A DNA stretch of 12,475 bases from M3 sp964637445 (lineage in GTDB: Bacteria > Bacteroidota > Bacteroidia > Bacteroidales > Muribaculaceae): contig CAZWWS010000064.1 of the NCBI GenBank assembly GCA_964637445.1, forward strand, positions 1-12,475, given 5' to 3'. The notes below the pieces were generated by a model. That model saw nothing but the letters and a program-made list of their open reading frames with translations, was not told the origin of the DNA and made no database searches. Positions 1 through 6,213 of this stretch are shown piece after piece (position 1 is the first letter of the stretch; each line of letters opens with the position of its first letter). Both the position numbers and the translations under genes were made by a program.

Positions 1-75
1 TCAGCGTCCGAGCCATGCTATTTTGCCGCATTCAAGTTTTAGCGGACAGTAATATTTATTATTATAAGTTTCTGC

Positions 76-278
76 TTAAGGGAGCTTCTATAAATTACAT
101 TGAGAAGATTTATGAATTTTTCTTTGAGCAGGTTTTTAATTTTGTCGAAAGAGCATAGCGAGCTATGTAATTGAGACAAAGATAAAAAGATGCCAAGAAA
201 AATCATAAAGCACTCAATAGGAATGTTCCCGTTGTCTTGAGTTTTATTAATCCGTGGAATTTATAGATGTTCCCTTAA
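76..278. repeat. Long imperfect palindromic element (MITE- or REP-like), about 200 bp
   Basis: The ends are inverted repeats: TTAAGGGAGCTTCTATAAAT at 76-95 (one more T at 96) matches the reverse complement of 258-278 with two mismatches. The similarity continues inward along both arms (ATTGAG, TTATGA, TTTTTCTT and TTTTT blocks) to a centre at 160/161, where TTTGTC (141-146) mirrors GACAAA (175-180) and CATAGC-GA-GCTATG (154-167) is a perfect dyad. The right arm has about 37 extra unpaired bases (roughly 221-257) that repeat an ATGTTCCC block found in the right terminal repeat. No reading frame or transposase is visible inside. The right end overlaps the trpS stop codon. The sharp paired ends suggest a non-autonomous mobile element or a dispersed intergenic repeat; a long RNA hairpin acting as a transcription terminator is the alternative. 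Copy number elsewhere is unknown. Confidence 0.7.
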
Positions 279-1336
279 TAGAATTTGCGAATGCCCATTA
301 TCTCACGCACTTCTGCCAGAGTTTTGGCTGCGCGCTCGCGAGCACGTTCTGCGCCTTGACGCACCACTCGTCCGAGATATTCGTCATCGTTCTGGATGTC
401 GAAAATGCGTTGACGTATCGGGAGTGTTACTTTCAGAATATCCTCAGCAAGTTGTTTCTTCAAGTCGCCATAGCGTATCGAGCAGTCGGCATAAGCATCG
501 CGATATTGCTGCACGATTTCGGGAGTAGATGTAAGTTCAAGCAACGTAAAGAGATTGCGTATAGGCTCGCTCACCGGCGAATTCGGTTCTTTCGGACCCT
601 CATCCGTAACCGCGCGCATCACCTTCTTACGAAGCACTTTCTCCTCATCGATCAAATAGATACAATTACCCTCACTCTTACCCATCTTTCCTGAGCCATC
701 GAGTCCAGGCACCTTCACCGGAGCACCGCCGAAGTCAAAATTAACCGGTTCGGGGAACAATTCCACTCCATAGTAAGAGTTGAATCGGCGTGCAAATCGG
801 CGTGTCAACTCCAAGTGCTGCTCTTGATCCTTTCCTACCGGCACTTTATGAGCCTTCTGAATGAGGATGTCTACAGCCATCAACGTCGGATAAGTCAGCA
901 ATCCGGCATTGACGCGCTTATTACTGTCTGTCCCGATAATTTCATGTTCTATTTCATCATCTGAGTTATTATCAGTCTTGATTCCAAGTGCTTTGCGCGC
1001 CTTGTCCTTAAACGATGCGGTACGCATAAGCTCACCTATACCCACATGCATATTCAGCAACAGGTATAGTTCCGAAATTTCTGGTACGTCACTTTGTACA
1101 AATATTGTAGCCTTGTCCGGATTTACTCCTGCTGCAAGATATTCCGAGAGGATACTCTTCACATTTGCATGAAGCTGCTTTGGATCCGGATGAGTGGTAA
1201 GCGCATGAAGGTCGGCAATAAAAAACAAGCAGTCGTAGTCGTCCTGCATTTTGACGAACTTGCTTAGTGCGCCATAATAATTGCCGAGGTGGAGGTTGCC
1301 GGTGGCACGAATGCCGCTGAGAACTGTTTCTTTCAT
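275..1336 (-). CDS. trpS: Tryptophan--tRNA ligase (TrpRS)
   Basis: This cytoplasmic class I aminoacyl-tRNA synthetase charges tRNA-Trp with tryptophan using ATP. The 353-aa protein has the Rossmann-fold signatures in order: SGIRATGNLHLGNYYGA (HIGH-type motif, residues 7-23), FFIADLHALTTHP (38-50), GLLTYPTLMAVDIL (145-158), VPVGKDQEQHLELTRRFARRF (from 166) and the KMSKS-type loop GSGKMGKSEGN (215-224). It ends in the usual C-terminal helix ...AEVREIMGIRKFY. Length is slightly above the usual 330 or so. The excess is a hydrophilic acidic stretch at about residues 116-140 (bases 914-991), between KARK and RVNAGLLTYP, where the TrpRSs I remember have only a few residues. The start is well placed just downstream of a TAAATTTG promoter element. 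The stop codon lies in the terminal repeat of the adjacent palindromic element. The upstream same-strand gene is a lipoprotein 82 bases away, so trpS probably has its own promoter. Confidence 0.97.
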   Translation of the reverse strand: MKETVLSGIRATGNLHLGNYYGALSKFVKMQDDYDCLFFIADLHALTTHPDPKQLHANVKSILSEYLAAGVNPDKATIFVQSDVPEISELYLLLNMHVGIGELMRTASFKDKARKALGIKTDNNSDDEIEHEIIGTDSNKRVNAGLLTYPTLMAVDILIQKAHKVPVGKDQEQHLELTRRFARRFNSYYGVELFPEPVNFDFGGAPVKVPGLDGSGKMGKSEGNCIYLIDEEKVLRKKVMRAVTDEGPKEPNSPVSEPIRNLFTLLELTSTPEIVQQYRDAYADCSIRYGDLKKQLAEDILKVTLPIRQRIFDIQNDDEYLGRVVRQGAERARERAAKTLAEVREIMGIRKFY

Positions 1337-1358
1337 TGTCTTTGTATAATTTTCAGTG

Positions 1359-1366
1359 CAAATTTA
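1359..1366 (-). promoter_or_regulatory. Candidate trpS promoter, -7 element TAAATTTG
   Basis: Read on the minus strand this is TAAATTTG, an exact match to the Bacteroidota sigma-ABfr -7 consensus TAnnTTTG. It lies 22 bases upstream of the trpS start codon, giving a short leader. A -33 TTTG is not clear; TTTCG sits at about the right distance. The match is short and AT-rich, so chance occurrence is possible. Confidence 0.55.
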
Positions 1367-1418
1367 CAAAATAACAGACAATACTCGAAATCTTTTTATA
1401 GCAAATCGCTTGTCGCTC

Positions 1419-2009
1419 TCAGTCTACATATATTATAGTAGTGGTAGCCGCGACGTCGAGTTCTGAGATTTTCTGTTGCTTGGAGATGGTTAGCGTCTTG
1501 AGTCCTATGTAATTACACGATAGTCGGTCTAATGTTTTCAACATACTCACATCGAGATTTTCTATCTTTGTCTCTACTATCGTGAGTGTCTGCAAATTTT
1601 TCAACCCATCAAACCCTATTGAAGCTATCGGCACATTACCCAACACCAAGCTTGTAAGCCCTTGAGGCAACACTATCGTCTTCAAGTTAGGCATATCGGT
1701 TATGGTCACCGATTTTAGCGATCGGCATCGCGACACATCGGCATCGCGTAGCAACCCCCTGCGAGCAGTGACCGAAGCCAAGCTACTTAGCATTTCAAGA
1801 CCGCTTAATGTTGTTGTTCGTGACGGCACTTGAATGACTGTCACCAAATCAACCTCATCTTTCGACAAAGCAAAATCTTTATTTCTATCATACTTGTCAA
1901 GGATAGCTTTCTTCAGATCCATATCCTGAATATCGCCAAGAGAGCCATTTTGCCGACATCCCACAACAATGAGTGCGGCAAGGATAATAATTGGAACAAA
2001 TGTTTTCAT
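1419..2009 (-). CDS. Small lipoprotein with EF-hand-like loop and leucine-rich strands, function unknown
   Basis: The 196-aa product begins with a lipoprotein signal peptide: MKTF, a hydrophobic run, and the lipobox VVGC with the acylated Cys at residue 18, so it should be anchored in the cell envelope. Residues 41-52 (DRNKDFALSKDE) fit the EF-hand calcium loop spacing with Asp1, Asn3, Asp5, Ser9 and Glu12; position 6 is Phe instead of the usual Gly, so binding may be weak. Residues about 66-190 are a string of irregular leucine-rich units (LKSVTITDMPNLKTIVL, LTSLVLGNVPIASIGF, LQTLTIVETKIENLDV, LKTLTI), which suggests a short LRR solenoid used for binding. I do not recognise a named family. 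The start is the only Met giving a proper signal peptide. An imperfect promoter-like TAGATTTTG ends two bases upstream of the ATG, which would make the mRNA almost leaderless. It lies 82 bases upstream of trpS on the same strand with no functional link evident. Confidence 0.75.
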   Translation of the reverse strand: MKTFVPIIILAALIVVGCRQNGSLGDIQDMDLKKAILDKYDRNKDFALSKDEVDLVTVIQVPSRTTTLSGLEMLSSLASVTARRGLLRDADVSRCRSLKSVTITDMPNLKTIVLPQGLTSLVLGNVPIASIGFDGLKNLQTLTIVETKIENLDVSMLKTLDRLSCNYIGLKTLTISKQQKISELDVAATTTIIYVD

Positions 2010-2423
2010 GCAAAATCTACAGTTTAGGCTTACAATATTCCCGGTCCCAACGAGAAAAATAGGTTTGGTTAGTTAGTTGATTGTTTATTTTCTGAATAGT
2101 GCTTAATCGTCGGCTTTGACATATAAAAGGTGTGGGACTCTGACTTTACCGAAATCTGCGGTTCTGGAATACCGTCTAAATAAGTTAAAGCACAATGCCC
2201 ACTCCATTTAGGCGCGGGCGCTTATGCATTTATATTCTTTATTCAGACAAGAATTTTCCAGATTCCAGATTTCAAGAATATAAGCTTACGCTCTTTTATA
2301 TGTCAACGTATTTTTCTTTCGAGCTTTGCAAAATTACAATTTGATGCTTACTTATGAAAATATTTAATGATTTTTAGATGTCAATTGATCTACATCTCTA
2401 CAGCCCTATTTTGTCGCATTCGG
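2010..2423. other. 414-base intergenic region between the lipoprotein and suhB genes
   Basis: I see no convincing gene in either direction; stops are frequent in all frames. The region contains the palindromic element at 2116-2306. At its far right, 2406-2421 (CTATTTTGTCGCATTC) repeats bases 18-33 of the window with one mismatch. A small dyad AGATGT/ACATCT (2376-2397) lies downstream of suhB but lacks a T-run on the minus strand, so it is not a clear terminator. Confidence 0.7.
2116..2306. repeat. Second palindromic intergenic element, about 190 bp, 14-bp perfect terminal inverted repeats
   Basis: TTGACATATAAAAG at 2116-2129 is the exact reverse complement of 2293-2306. Further blocks are mirrored in the same order between the arms: GAAATCTG (2151-2158 and 2266-2273), TCTGGAA (2163-2169 and 2256-2262) and GTCTAAATAA (2174-2183, matching 2239-2248 with one mismatch). 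The centre near 2200-2215 is GC-rich (GCCC/GGGC). The terminal sequence differs from that of the element at 76-278, so this is a separate family. No open frame lies inside. A non-autonomous transposon (MITE) is the simplest reading; no convincing target-site duplication can be seen. A large structured RNA or a terminator is the alternative. Confidence 0.7.
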
Positions 2424-3206
2424 CTACTCTCGCGGCTTGCTACTCAACATCGATAGTATCTTTCCGTGAATTTTTTCCGTAGCAGCCAACACCGATATAT
2501 TTCGGTCATATCTGAATTGGGTCACCTCTGCGCCCGCCTCTTTGGCTATCAACTCGCCGGCACACACATCCCACCGATGGAGGTTTAGCTCCCAATAACC
2601 ATCTAAATATCCGGCAGCCACATAGCACAAATCTATTGCCGCCGAGCCAAGACGTCGCAACCCACGTATGTGTGGCAACACTCTTTCCACATTGTCAAGA
2701 TTATTGTCGGCACTCACATTCTTATCCACCGGAAATCCTGTCGCTATTACCGATTGAGCCAACTCTGCCTTTCCGGATGACTTAATCTTTTCCCCGTTAA
2801 GATATGCCCCCTCTCCTTTTACCGCATGAAACAATTCATCAAGATATGGAGCATACACCACTCCCACTACTGTCTCTCCGCGATATTCTACGCCTATCGA
2901 CACCGAAAACAACGGCAAACCTGACGAAAAATTGGTTGTCCCATCCAATGGGTCTATTACCCACCTTACATCAGCCTCATGCGCTTCTTCGCCCGACTCC
3001 TCCGATAGTATCGAATGATTGGGATATTTCGAATGTATGCCCGATATTATCACTGCCTCAGCCGCCTTATCTGCAGCTGTAACCACATCGCTATCATTGA
3101 GTTTCGACTTGACATCAAGCCTATCTCCACGAAAATATTCCATCTGAACAGCTCCCGCCTTGCGGGCTAATTCTATCGCATCGAGCAACAATTCCGAGGT
3201 ATCCAT
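2424..3206 (-). CDS. suhB: Inositol-1-monophosphatase family protein
   Basis: This 260-aa protein belongs to the Mg2+-dependent inositol monophosphatase/FIG superfamily, which removes phosphate from small sugar or polyol phosphates in the cytoplasm. Metal and catalytic motifs are intact: SEESG (68-72), WVIDPLDGTTNFSSG (82-96, with the metal-binding Asp85 and Asp88 and catalytic Thr90) and the C-terminal LHRWDVCAGELIAKEAGA (209-226, metal-binding Asp213). Length is typical. Substrate cannot be decided from sequence; inositol-1-phosphate, histidinol phosphate and other phosphates are all used by relatives. The symbol suhB reflects the family and not a proven orthologue. It starts eight bases after the stop of the Lrp-type regulator upstream, so the two are almost certainly co-transcribed and the regulator may respond to a metabolite connected with this enzyme. 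No terminator was found downstream. Confidence 0.92.
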   Translation of the reverse strand: MDTSELLLDAIELARKAGAVQMEYFRGDRLDVKSKLNDSDVVTAADKAAEAVIISGIHSKYPNHSILSEESGEEAHEADVRWVIDPLDGTTNFSSGLPLFSVSIGVEYRGETVVGVVYAPYLDELFHAVKGEGAYLNGEKIKSSGKAELAQSVIATGFPVDKNVSADNNLDNVERVLPHIRGLRRLGSAAIDLCYVAAGYLDGYWELNLHRWDVCAGELIAKEAGAEVTQFRYDRNISVLAATEKIHGKILSMLSSKPRE

Positions 3207-3214
3207 AGTGGATT

Positions 3215-3685
3215 TTATTTTGATTTTTCGTCAATCGGTATCTGACGCTTAAACACTTCCTTAAACGATATGAGCGACTCGGTACGAGCCAACCCAAGAC
3301 CTTGAAGCTGAGTGTGTATGATATGAAGCAAGTGATCGTTGTTGTGAGCATACAATTTGATAAACATATCATACTGCCCGGTCGTAAAGTAGCATTCCAC
3401 TACCTCCGGAATTTTCTTCAACTCTTCCACCACATGATTAAACTGCGACGGATCTTTCAAGAAAAATCCTATATATGCACACGTATCGTAGCCCACTGCC
3501 GCCGGATTTATCATTGCCTCCGAGCCTTGTATCACTCCGGCTTGAGTCAATTTCTGAATACGTTGATGGATTGCGGCTCCCGACACATTGCATTCACGAG
3601 CTATTTCAAGAAACGGCTTGCGTGCATTTTGCGACAATGTGTGCAAGATTTTATAGTCTAACGAATCTAATTGTATTTGTGCCAT
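3215..3685 (-). CDS. Lrp/AsnC family transcriptional regulator
   Basis: The 156-aa protein has the full Lrp/AsnC layout: an N-terminal winged HTH (residues about 4-55, LDSLDYKILHTLSQNAR...ECNVSGAAIHQRIQKLTQAGVI) followed by the RAM ligand-binding domain (about 68-142) with the effector-loop motif TGQYDMFI at 102-109. Such proteins form dimers to octamers and sense amino acids or related small molecules. A longer frame opens at 3715, but its ten extra codons overlap the promoter element at 3713-3720, and family members normally begin near M-x-x-x-x-LD, so the Met at 3685 is chosen. It is followed after eight bases by the inositol monophosphatase gene and diverges from the GNAT gene. Repeated AT-rich motifs upstream could be its own operator. 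The ligand and the full set of targets cannot be inferred. Confidence 0.95.
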   Translation of the reverse strand: MAQIQLDSLDYKILHTLSQNARKPFLEIARECNVSGAAIHQRIQKLTQAGVIQGSEAMINPAAVGYDTCAYIGFFLKDPSQFNHVVEELKKIPEVVECYFTTGQYDMFIKLYAHNNDHLLHIIHTQLQGLGLARTESLISFKEVFKRQIPIDEKSK

Positions 3686-3712
3686 TAGAATACTAATATA
3701 TAATTTTGGTGG

Positions 3713-3720
3713 CAAATTTA
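3713..3720 (-). promoter_or_regulatory. Candidate lrp-suhB promoter, -7 element TAAATTTG
   Basis: The minus strand reads TAAATTTG, an exact TAnnTTTG match, 27 bases upstream of the chosen lrp start at 3685. Its position inside the upstream extension of the longer frame argues against translation starting at 3715. No good -33 TTTG is present at the usual distance, so expression may depend on an activator or the match may be fortuitous. Confidence 0.5.
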
Positions 3721-3764
3721 AGAAAAATCTATATTTTTAGCTATATTTTCAAGAAAAAACTATA
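3721..3764. promoter_or_regulatory. Phased AT-rich direct repeats in the lrp/GNAT divergent gap, candidate Lrp operator
   Basis: AGAAAAATCTATA (3721-3733) recurs as AGAAAAAACTATA (3752-3764), 31 bases apart, close to three helical turns. A further CTATATTTT pair lies at 3729-3737 and 3741-3749. They sit immediately upstream of the lrp -7 element and about 40-95 bases upstream of the GNAT start. Lrp-family proteins commonly bind several helically phased AT-rich sites and repress their own genes. The assignment is inference, since this gap is AT-rich throughout. Confidence 0.35.
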
Positions 3765-3805
3765 CAAATCCCCCAATTTTAATATCATTTTGTCGCTAAA
3801 AGTAC

Positions 3806-3813
3806 TATATTTG
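3806..3813 (+). promoter_or_regulatory. Candidate GNAT gene promoter, -7 element TATATTTG
   Basis: TATATTTG matches TAnnTTTG and ends only four bases before the ATG at 3818, so the transcript would be leaderless or nearly so. TTTTG at 3788-3792 is closer (13-base gap) than the usual -33 spacing. Confidence 0.5.
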
Positions 3814-3817
3814 CACC

Positions 3818-4342
3818 ATGATAACAATTCATGGCATCAGCAATCACGACCTCGAAAATGCTCATTCGCTCTACTTCGAATCGTTCCCTCCCGAGGAGCG
3901 TCGCCCATGGGACGACATCATTCTTCGCTCAACTCAGAGCCAACAGAGATTTCAACTCCTTGGCATATACATCGACTCGGTTTTTACCGGTCTCATCACC
4001 ATTTGGCAATTCCCCTCTTTCCGCTATGTCGAGCACTTCGCCATCTTCCCCTCCATGCGAAGTAGTGGCATCGGAGCCGAAGCCTTAGCCGTACTCATTT
4101 CCTACTCAGCATCTCCTATCGTTTTGGAAGTAGAGCTTCCTGAAACCTCTCCGCTCGCTCGCCGACGCATCGATTTCTACAGCCGATGCGGATTTACCCC
4201 TCATCCGGAATATCAATATATTCAGCCACCTTATGCTGCCGACCTTCCGCCCGTTCCGTTGATGCTGATGACTTACGGAGTCCTTAACTTAGACAACGTG
4301 ACTCGCACTCTGCATCGCTACGTCTACGGCATCAGCGATTAA
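3818..4342 (+). CDS. GNAT family N-acetyltransferase
   Basis: The 174-aa protein has the GNAT fold signature: an N-terminal strand and helix (residues 1-22), a central sheet with LLGIYIDSVFTGLITIW (47-63), YVEHFAIFPSMRSSGIGAEAL (70-90) containing the acetyl-CoA pyrophosphate-binding R-x-x-G-x-G/A motif at 81-86, and the closing strand and helix VLEVELPETSPLARRRIDFYSRCGF (102-126). It should transfer an acyl group from acetyl-CoA to an amine; the acceptor is unknown. SFPPEERRPWD (22-32) resembles the acceptor-side segment seen in many Bacteroidota GNATs. It diverges from the lrp-suhB operon. Its TAA overlaps the stop codon of the converging DUF456 gene. The start follows a TATATTTG element at once. 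Confidence 0.9.
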   Translation: MITIHGISNHDLENAHSLYFESFPPEERRPWDDIILRSTQSQQRFQLLGIYIDSVFTGLITIWQFPSFRYVEHFAIFPSMRSSGIGAEALAVLISYSASPIVLEVELPETSPLARRRIDFYSRCGFTPHPEYQYIQPPYAADLPPVPLMLMTYGVLNLDNVTRTLHRYVYGISD

Positions 4343-4812
4343 AACGCTGCAACTATTGCTGTATATATAAAATAGAAGCACACTACTATCTTCAGCACCG
4401 TTCCAAACAAGAAGCCCAAGAGCGAGCCAAGGCCGGAACGAATTGCTTCGCCCGAATTTCTTCCTGCCATCAGTTCACCAACCACTGCTCCGAGAAACGG
4501 ACCCAACAGAAGCCCCCATGGCATGAAAAACATTCCCAACAGCGTACCAATCGTGCAACCCCATGCGCCCCACTTGCTTCCGCCCACATATTTCGCGCCA
4601 AGCGCAGGTACCACATAGTCCAACACCAAAGTCACCACTACAAGCACAGCTCCGATCACCAACTGTGCACTCGTAAAATGTATCGCATCGGTAAAGTGAA
4701 GCAACAACATTCCCACATACGCTATCGGCGGTCCCGGCAACATCGGTGCCACACAGCCTATCAGCCCCACTATGAGGCACAACACGGCTAAAACAATTAG
4801 TATTATATCCAT
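4339..4812 (-). CDS. DUF456 family membrane protein
   Basis: The 157-aa protein is almost wholly hydrophobic, with membrane segments at about residues 3-22, 29-40, 50-70, 83-112 (Gly-rich, possibly two) and 128-155. Motifs typical of DUF456 are visible: APMLPGPPIAYVG (22-34), GAKYVGGSKWGAWG (72-85) and LGPFLGAVVGEL (103-114). Its molecular function is unknown. The repeated Gly-rich segments resemble glycine-zipper helices that pack tightly in the inner membrane. The ORF has typical length and a clear start just downstream of a TATCTTTG promoter element. It converges on the GNAT gene, with the two stop codons sharing the bases TTAA at 4339-4342. Confidence 0.9.
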   Translation of the reverse strand: MDIILIVLAVLCLIVGLIGCVAPMLPGPPIAYVGMLLLHFTDAIHFTSAQLVIGAVLVVVTLVLDYVVPALGAKYVGGSKWGAWGCTIGTLLGMFFMPWGLLLGPFLGAVVGELMAGRNSGEAIRSGLGSLLGFLFGTVLKIVVCFYFIYTAIVAAF

Positions 4813-4819
4813 AGTGCGA

Positions 4820-4827
4820 CAAAGATA
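4820..4827 (-). promoter_or_regulatory. Candidate DUF456 gene promoter, -7 element TATCTTTG
   Basis: The minus strand reads TATCTTTG seven bases before the ATG at 4812. A TTGG that could serve as the -33 element lies 21 bases further upstream, close to the consensus spacing of 19-21. This is one of the better promoter matches in the window. The leader would be only a few bases long. Confidence 0.6.
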
Positions 4828-5038
4828 GTGCTATTTACACCATCATCTCCAATTTTTTTAGTGAAATTATATAAAAAGTAAGGTGAACTATTCTCACGAA
4901 CAATCCACCTCTATAGTGTAGAAAATGTTATTGCGCTTTTCAGATTAAGGAATATTACTATTGCTGCTATTAGTCTTTTCTCAACTTTACTATCACGATG
5001 ACCAGATTAAGATTTTTTCTCTAATATGCAATACTTTA

Positions 5039-6187
5039 TTATTCAACCTTAGCTACACATATCGACACGCGGTTTTGTTCGATTTCGGCAAACGGTTGTT
5101 CGGTATCACCTTTTGCGTCTACGATGATACGAGCAGCCGATATGCCGGCCTCTTGAAGCGCTGTAGCCACTGCTTGCGCGCGTTTCTGCGATATTCGCAT
5201 ATTGATTGTGGCATTTCCGGTAGCCTTATCGGCATATCCGGTGATGCTCACTTGTGCATCGGGATTTTGATTCATATATGCTATCAACTGAGCCACTTTT
5301 TCCTGCTCTACGCCTCTTATCTTGGCTGAATTGATAGTGAAAAATATGTCGCGTACCAATGGCTCGACGACCACTTCGGCAACCTCTTCTTTCGGCTCTT
5401 CTTTCGGCTCTTCTTTCACCGATGCAGACTCCGGCTCTACTACCGGTGCAGGTGCAGGCTCCGGTTGCGGCTCCGGTTCGTAATACACCGGAGGAATTGC
5501 CTTGTAGCCTCTGCCAAACTTTATCTTCAAGCCTACGAGTGCATTAAAATGCCAATCCACATTTCCGGCTTTCTTGAAGTTGAAATGATCCGAAAGCATA
5601 TTGGCATTCACTTCTGCACCTATTGACACATAGTCGCTCAATCTCAAGTCAACTCCCAAGCCGGCTCTTCCAACTACAAAATTTTTGCTGTCGCGCCACA
5701 GATACTCCAAGTTATACCCGCGATCGGCTATCGCCACTGCTTCATCGTTGTCGAACGCATGATTGAATCCCACACCGACAAATCCATAGCCATTGAAAAA
5801 TCGTTTGGGATTCCAACCACACAAGAGATTGGTCAGATTCAGCACTGCATCGGCATTGCCCTGCACAAATGAATACTTATAATTGCTGCGAGGAGTCACC
5901 CAACTTCCGCGAGCCTCCCAGCCGCTTGCTCCTATGCGAACCCCAAACACGGGCGAAAATTGATAGCCTACATTCAATGCAGCCGCCGGCGATACGAGGT
6001 CGCCAAACGAGGCTTCGCCTACCGTATGCGCCGCGCCGCCTTGAACCTGCATCCACCAATGACGAGTATACTCCACTCGCCCCTCTTCTTTGATTCGCAA
6101 CTCTGCAGTGTCGGTTTCCTGAGAGAACAAACCTACCGACGTCGTCAGCATCATCGCTGCTACAGAGATTAATTTATATAGCTTCAC
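5039..6187 (-). CDS. OmpA family outer membrane protein
   Basis: The 382-aa product starts with a signal peptide (residues 1 to about 22, LFS/QETD). Residues about 40-225 alternate aromatic and hydrophobic residues as expected of an outer-membrane beta-barrel (WWMQVQGGAAH, GVRIGASGWEARGSW, GFVGVGFNHAF, ALVGLKIKFG). A Pro/Glu linker follows (235-275: PEPQPEPAPAP, then EEPKEEPKEE). The C-terminal OmpA-like peptidoglycan-binding domain spans about 278-382 and has the expected TGYAD (316-320) and ISQKRAQAV (332-340) segments with the peptidoglycan-contact Asp320 and Arg336. It therefore probably tethers the outer membrane to the cell wall. The start is 26 bases downstream of the preceding lipoprotein gene on the same strand, and no separate promoter is visible, so it is likely the last gene of the envelope cluster. 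Confidence 0.93.
   Translation of the reverse strand: MKLYKLISVAAMMLTTSVGLFSQETDTAELRIKEEGRVEYTRHWWMQVQGGAAHTVGEASFGDLVSPAAALNVGYQFSPVFGVRIGASGWEARGSWVTPRSNYKYSFVQGNADAVLNLTNLLCGWNPKRFFNGYGFVGVGFNHAFDNDEAVAIADRGYNLEYLWRDSKNFVVGRAGLGVDLRLSDYVSIGAEVNANMLSDHFNFKKAGNVDWHFNALVGLKIKFGRGYKAIPPVYYEPEPQPEPAPAPVVEPESASVKEEPKEEPKEEVAEVVVEPLVRDIFFTINSAKIRGVEQEKVAQLIAYMNQNPDAQVSITGYADKATGNATINMRISQKRAQAVATALQEAGISAARIIVDAKGDTEQPFAEIEQNRVSICVAKVE
5385..5420 (-). repeat. Three tandem 12-bp units in the OmpA linker
   Basis: TCTTCTTTCGGC occurs at 5385-5396 and 5397-5408, and again with two changes at 5409-5420. On the coding strand it encodes the EEPK units of the periplasmic linker. Units keep the frame, so gain or loss of copies would alter only linker length. 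Confidence 0.8.
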
Positions 6188-6213
6188 TATTTATTCGTTT
6201 TTATAGTTAGTCT

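Noticed and set aside
1..75. Possible tail of a gene entering from the left edge
   Set aside because: The minus strand could begin with a TGA at base 1-3, but downstream bases show nothing protein-like and several in-frame stops, so I call it non-coding.
254..694. Plus-strand frame of 146 codons opposite trpS
   Set aside because: It lies wholly antisense to the clearly identified trpS and its product shows no family features.
2376..2397. AGATGT/ACATCT dyad as the suhB terminator
   Set aside because: The stem has only six pairs and is not followed by a U-run on the minus-strand transcript.
3686..3715. Ten-codon N-terminal extension of the Lrp protein
   Set aside because: It overlaps the TAAATTTG promoter element and does not fit the family's N-terminus.
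4941..5011. Direct repeat CAGATTAAG at 4941-4949 and 5003-5011
   Set aside because: A nine-base repeat in an AT-rich gap with no other structure is likely by chance.
5385..5420. Three 12-bp repeats as a CRISPR-like array
   Set aside because: They are contiguous without spacers and encode the OmpA Pro/Glu linker.
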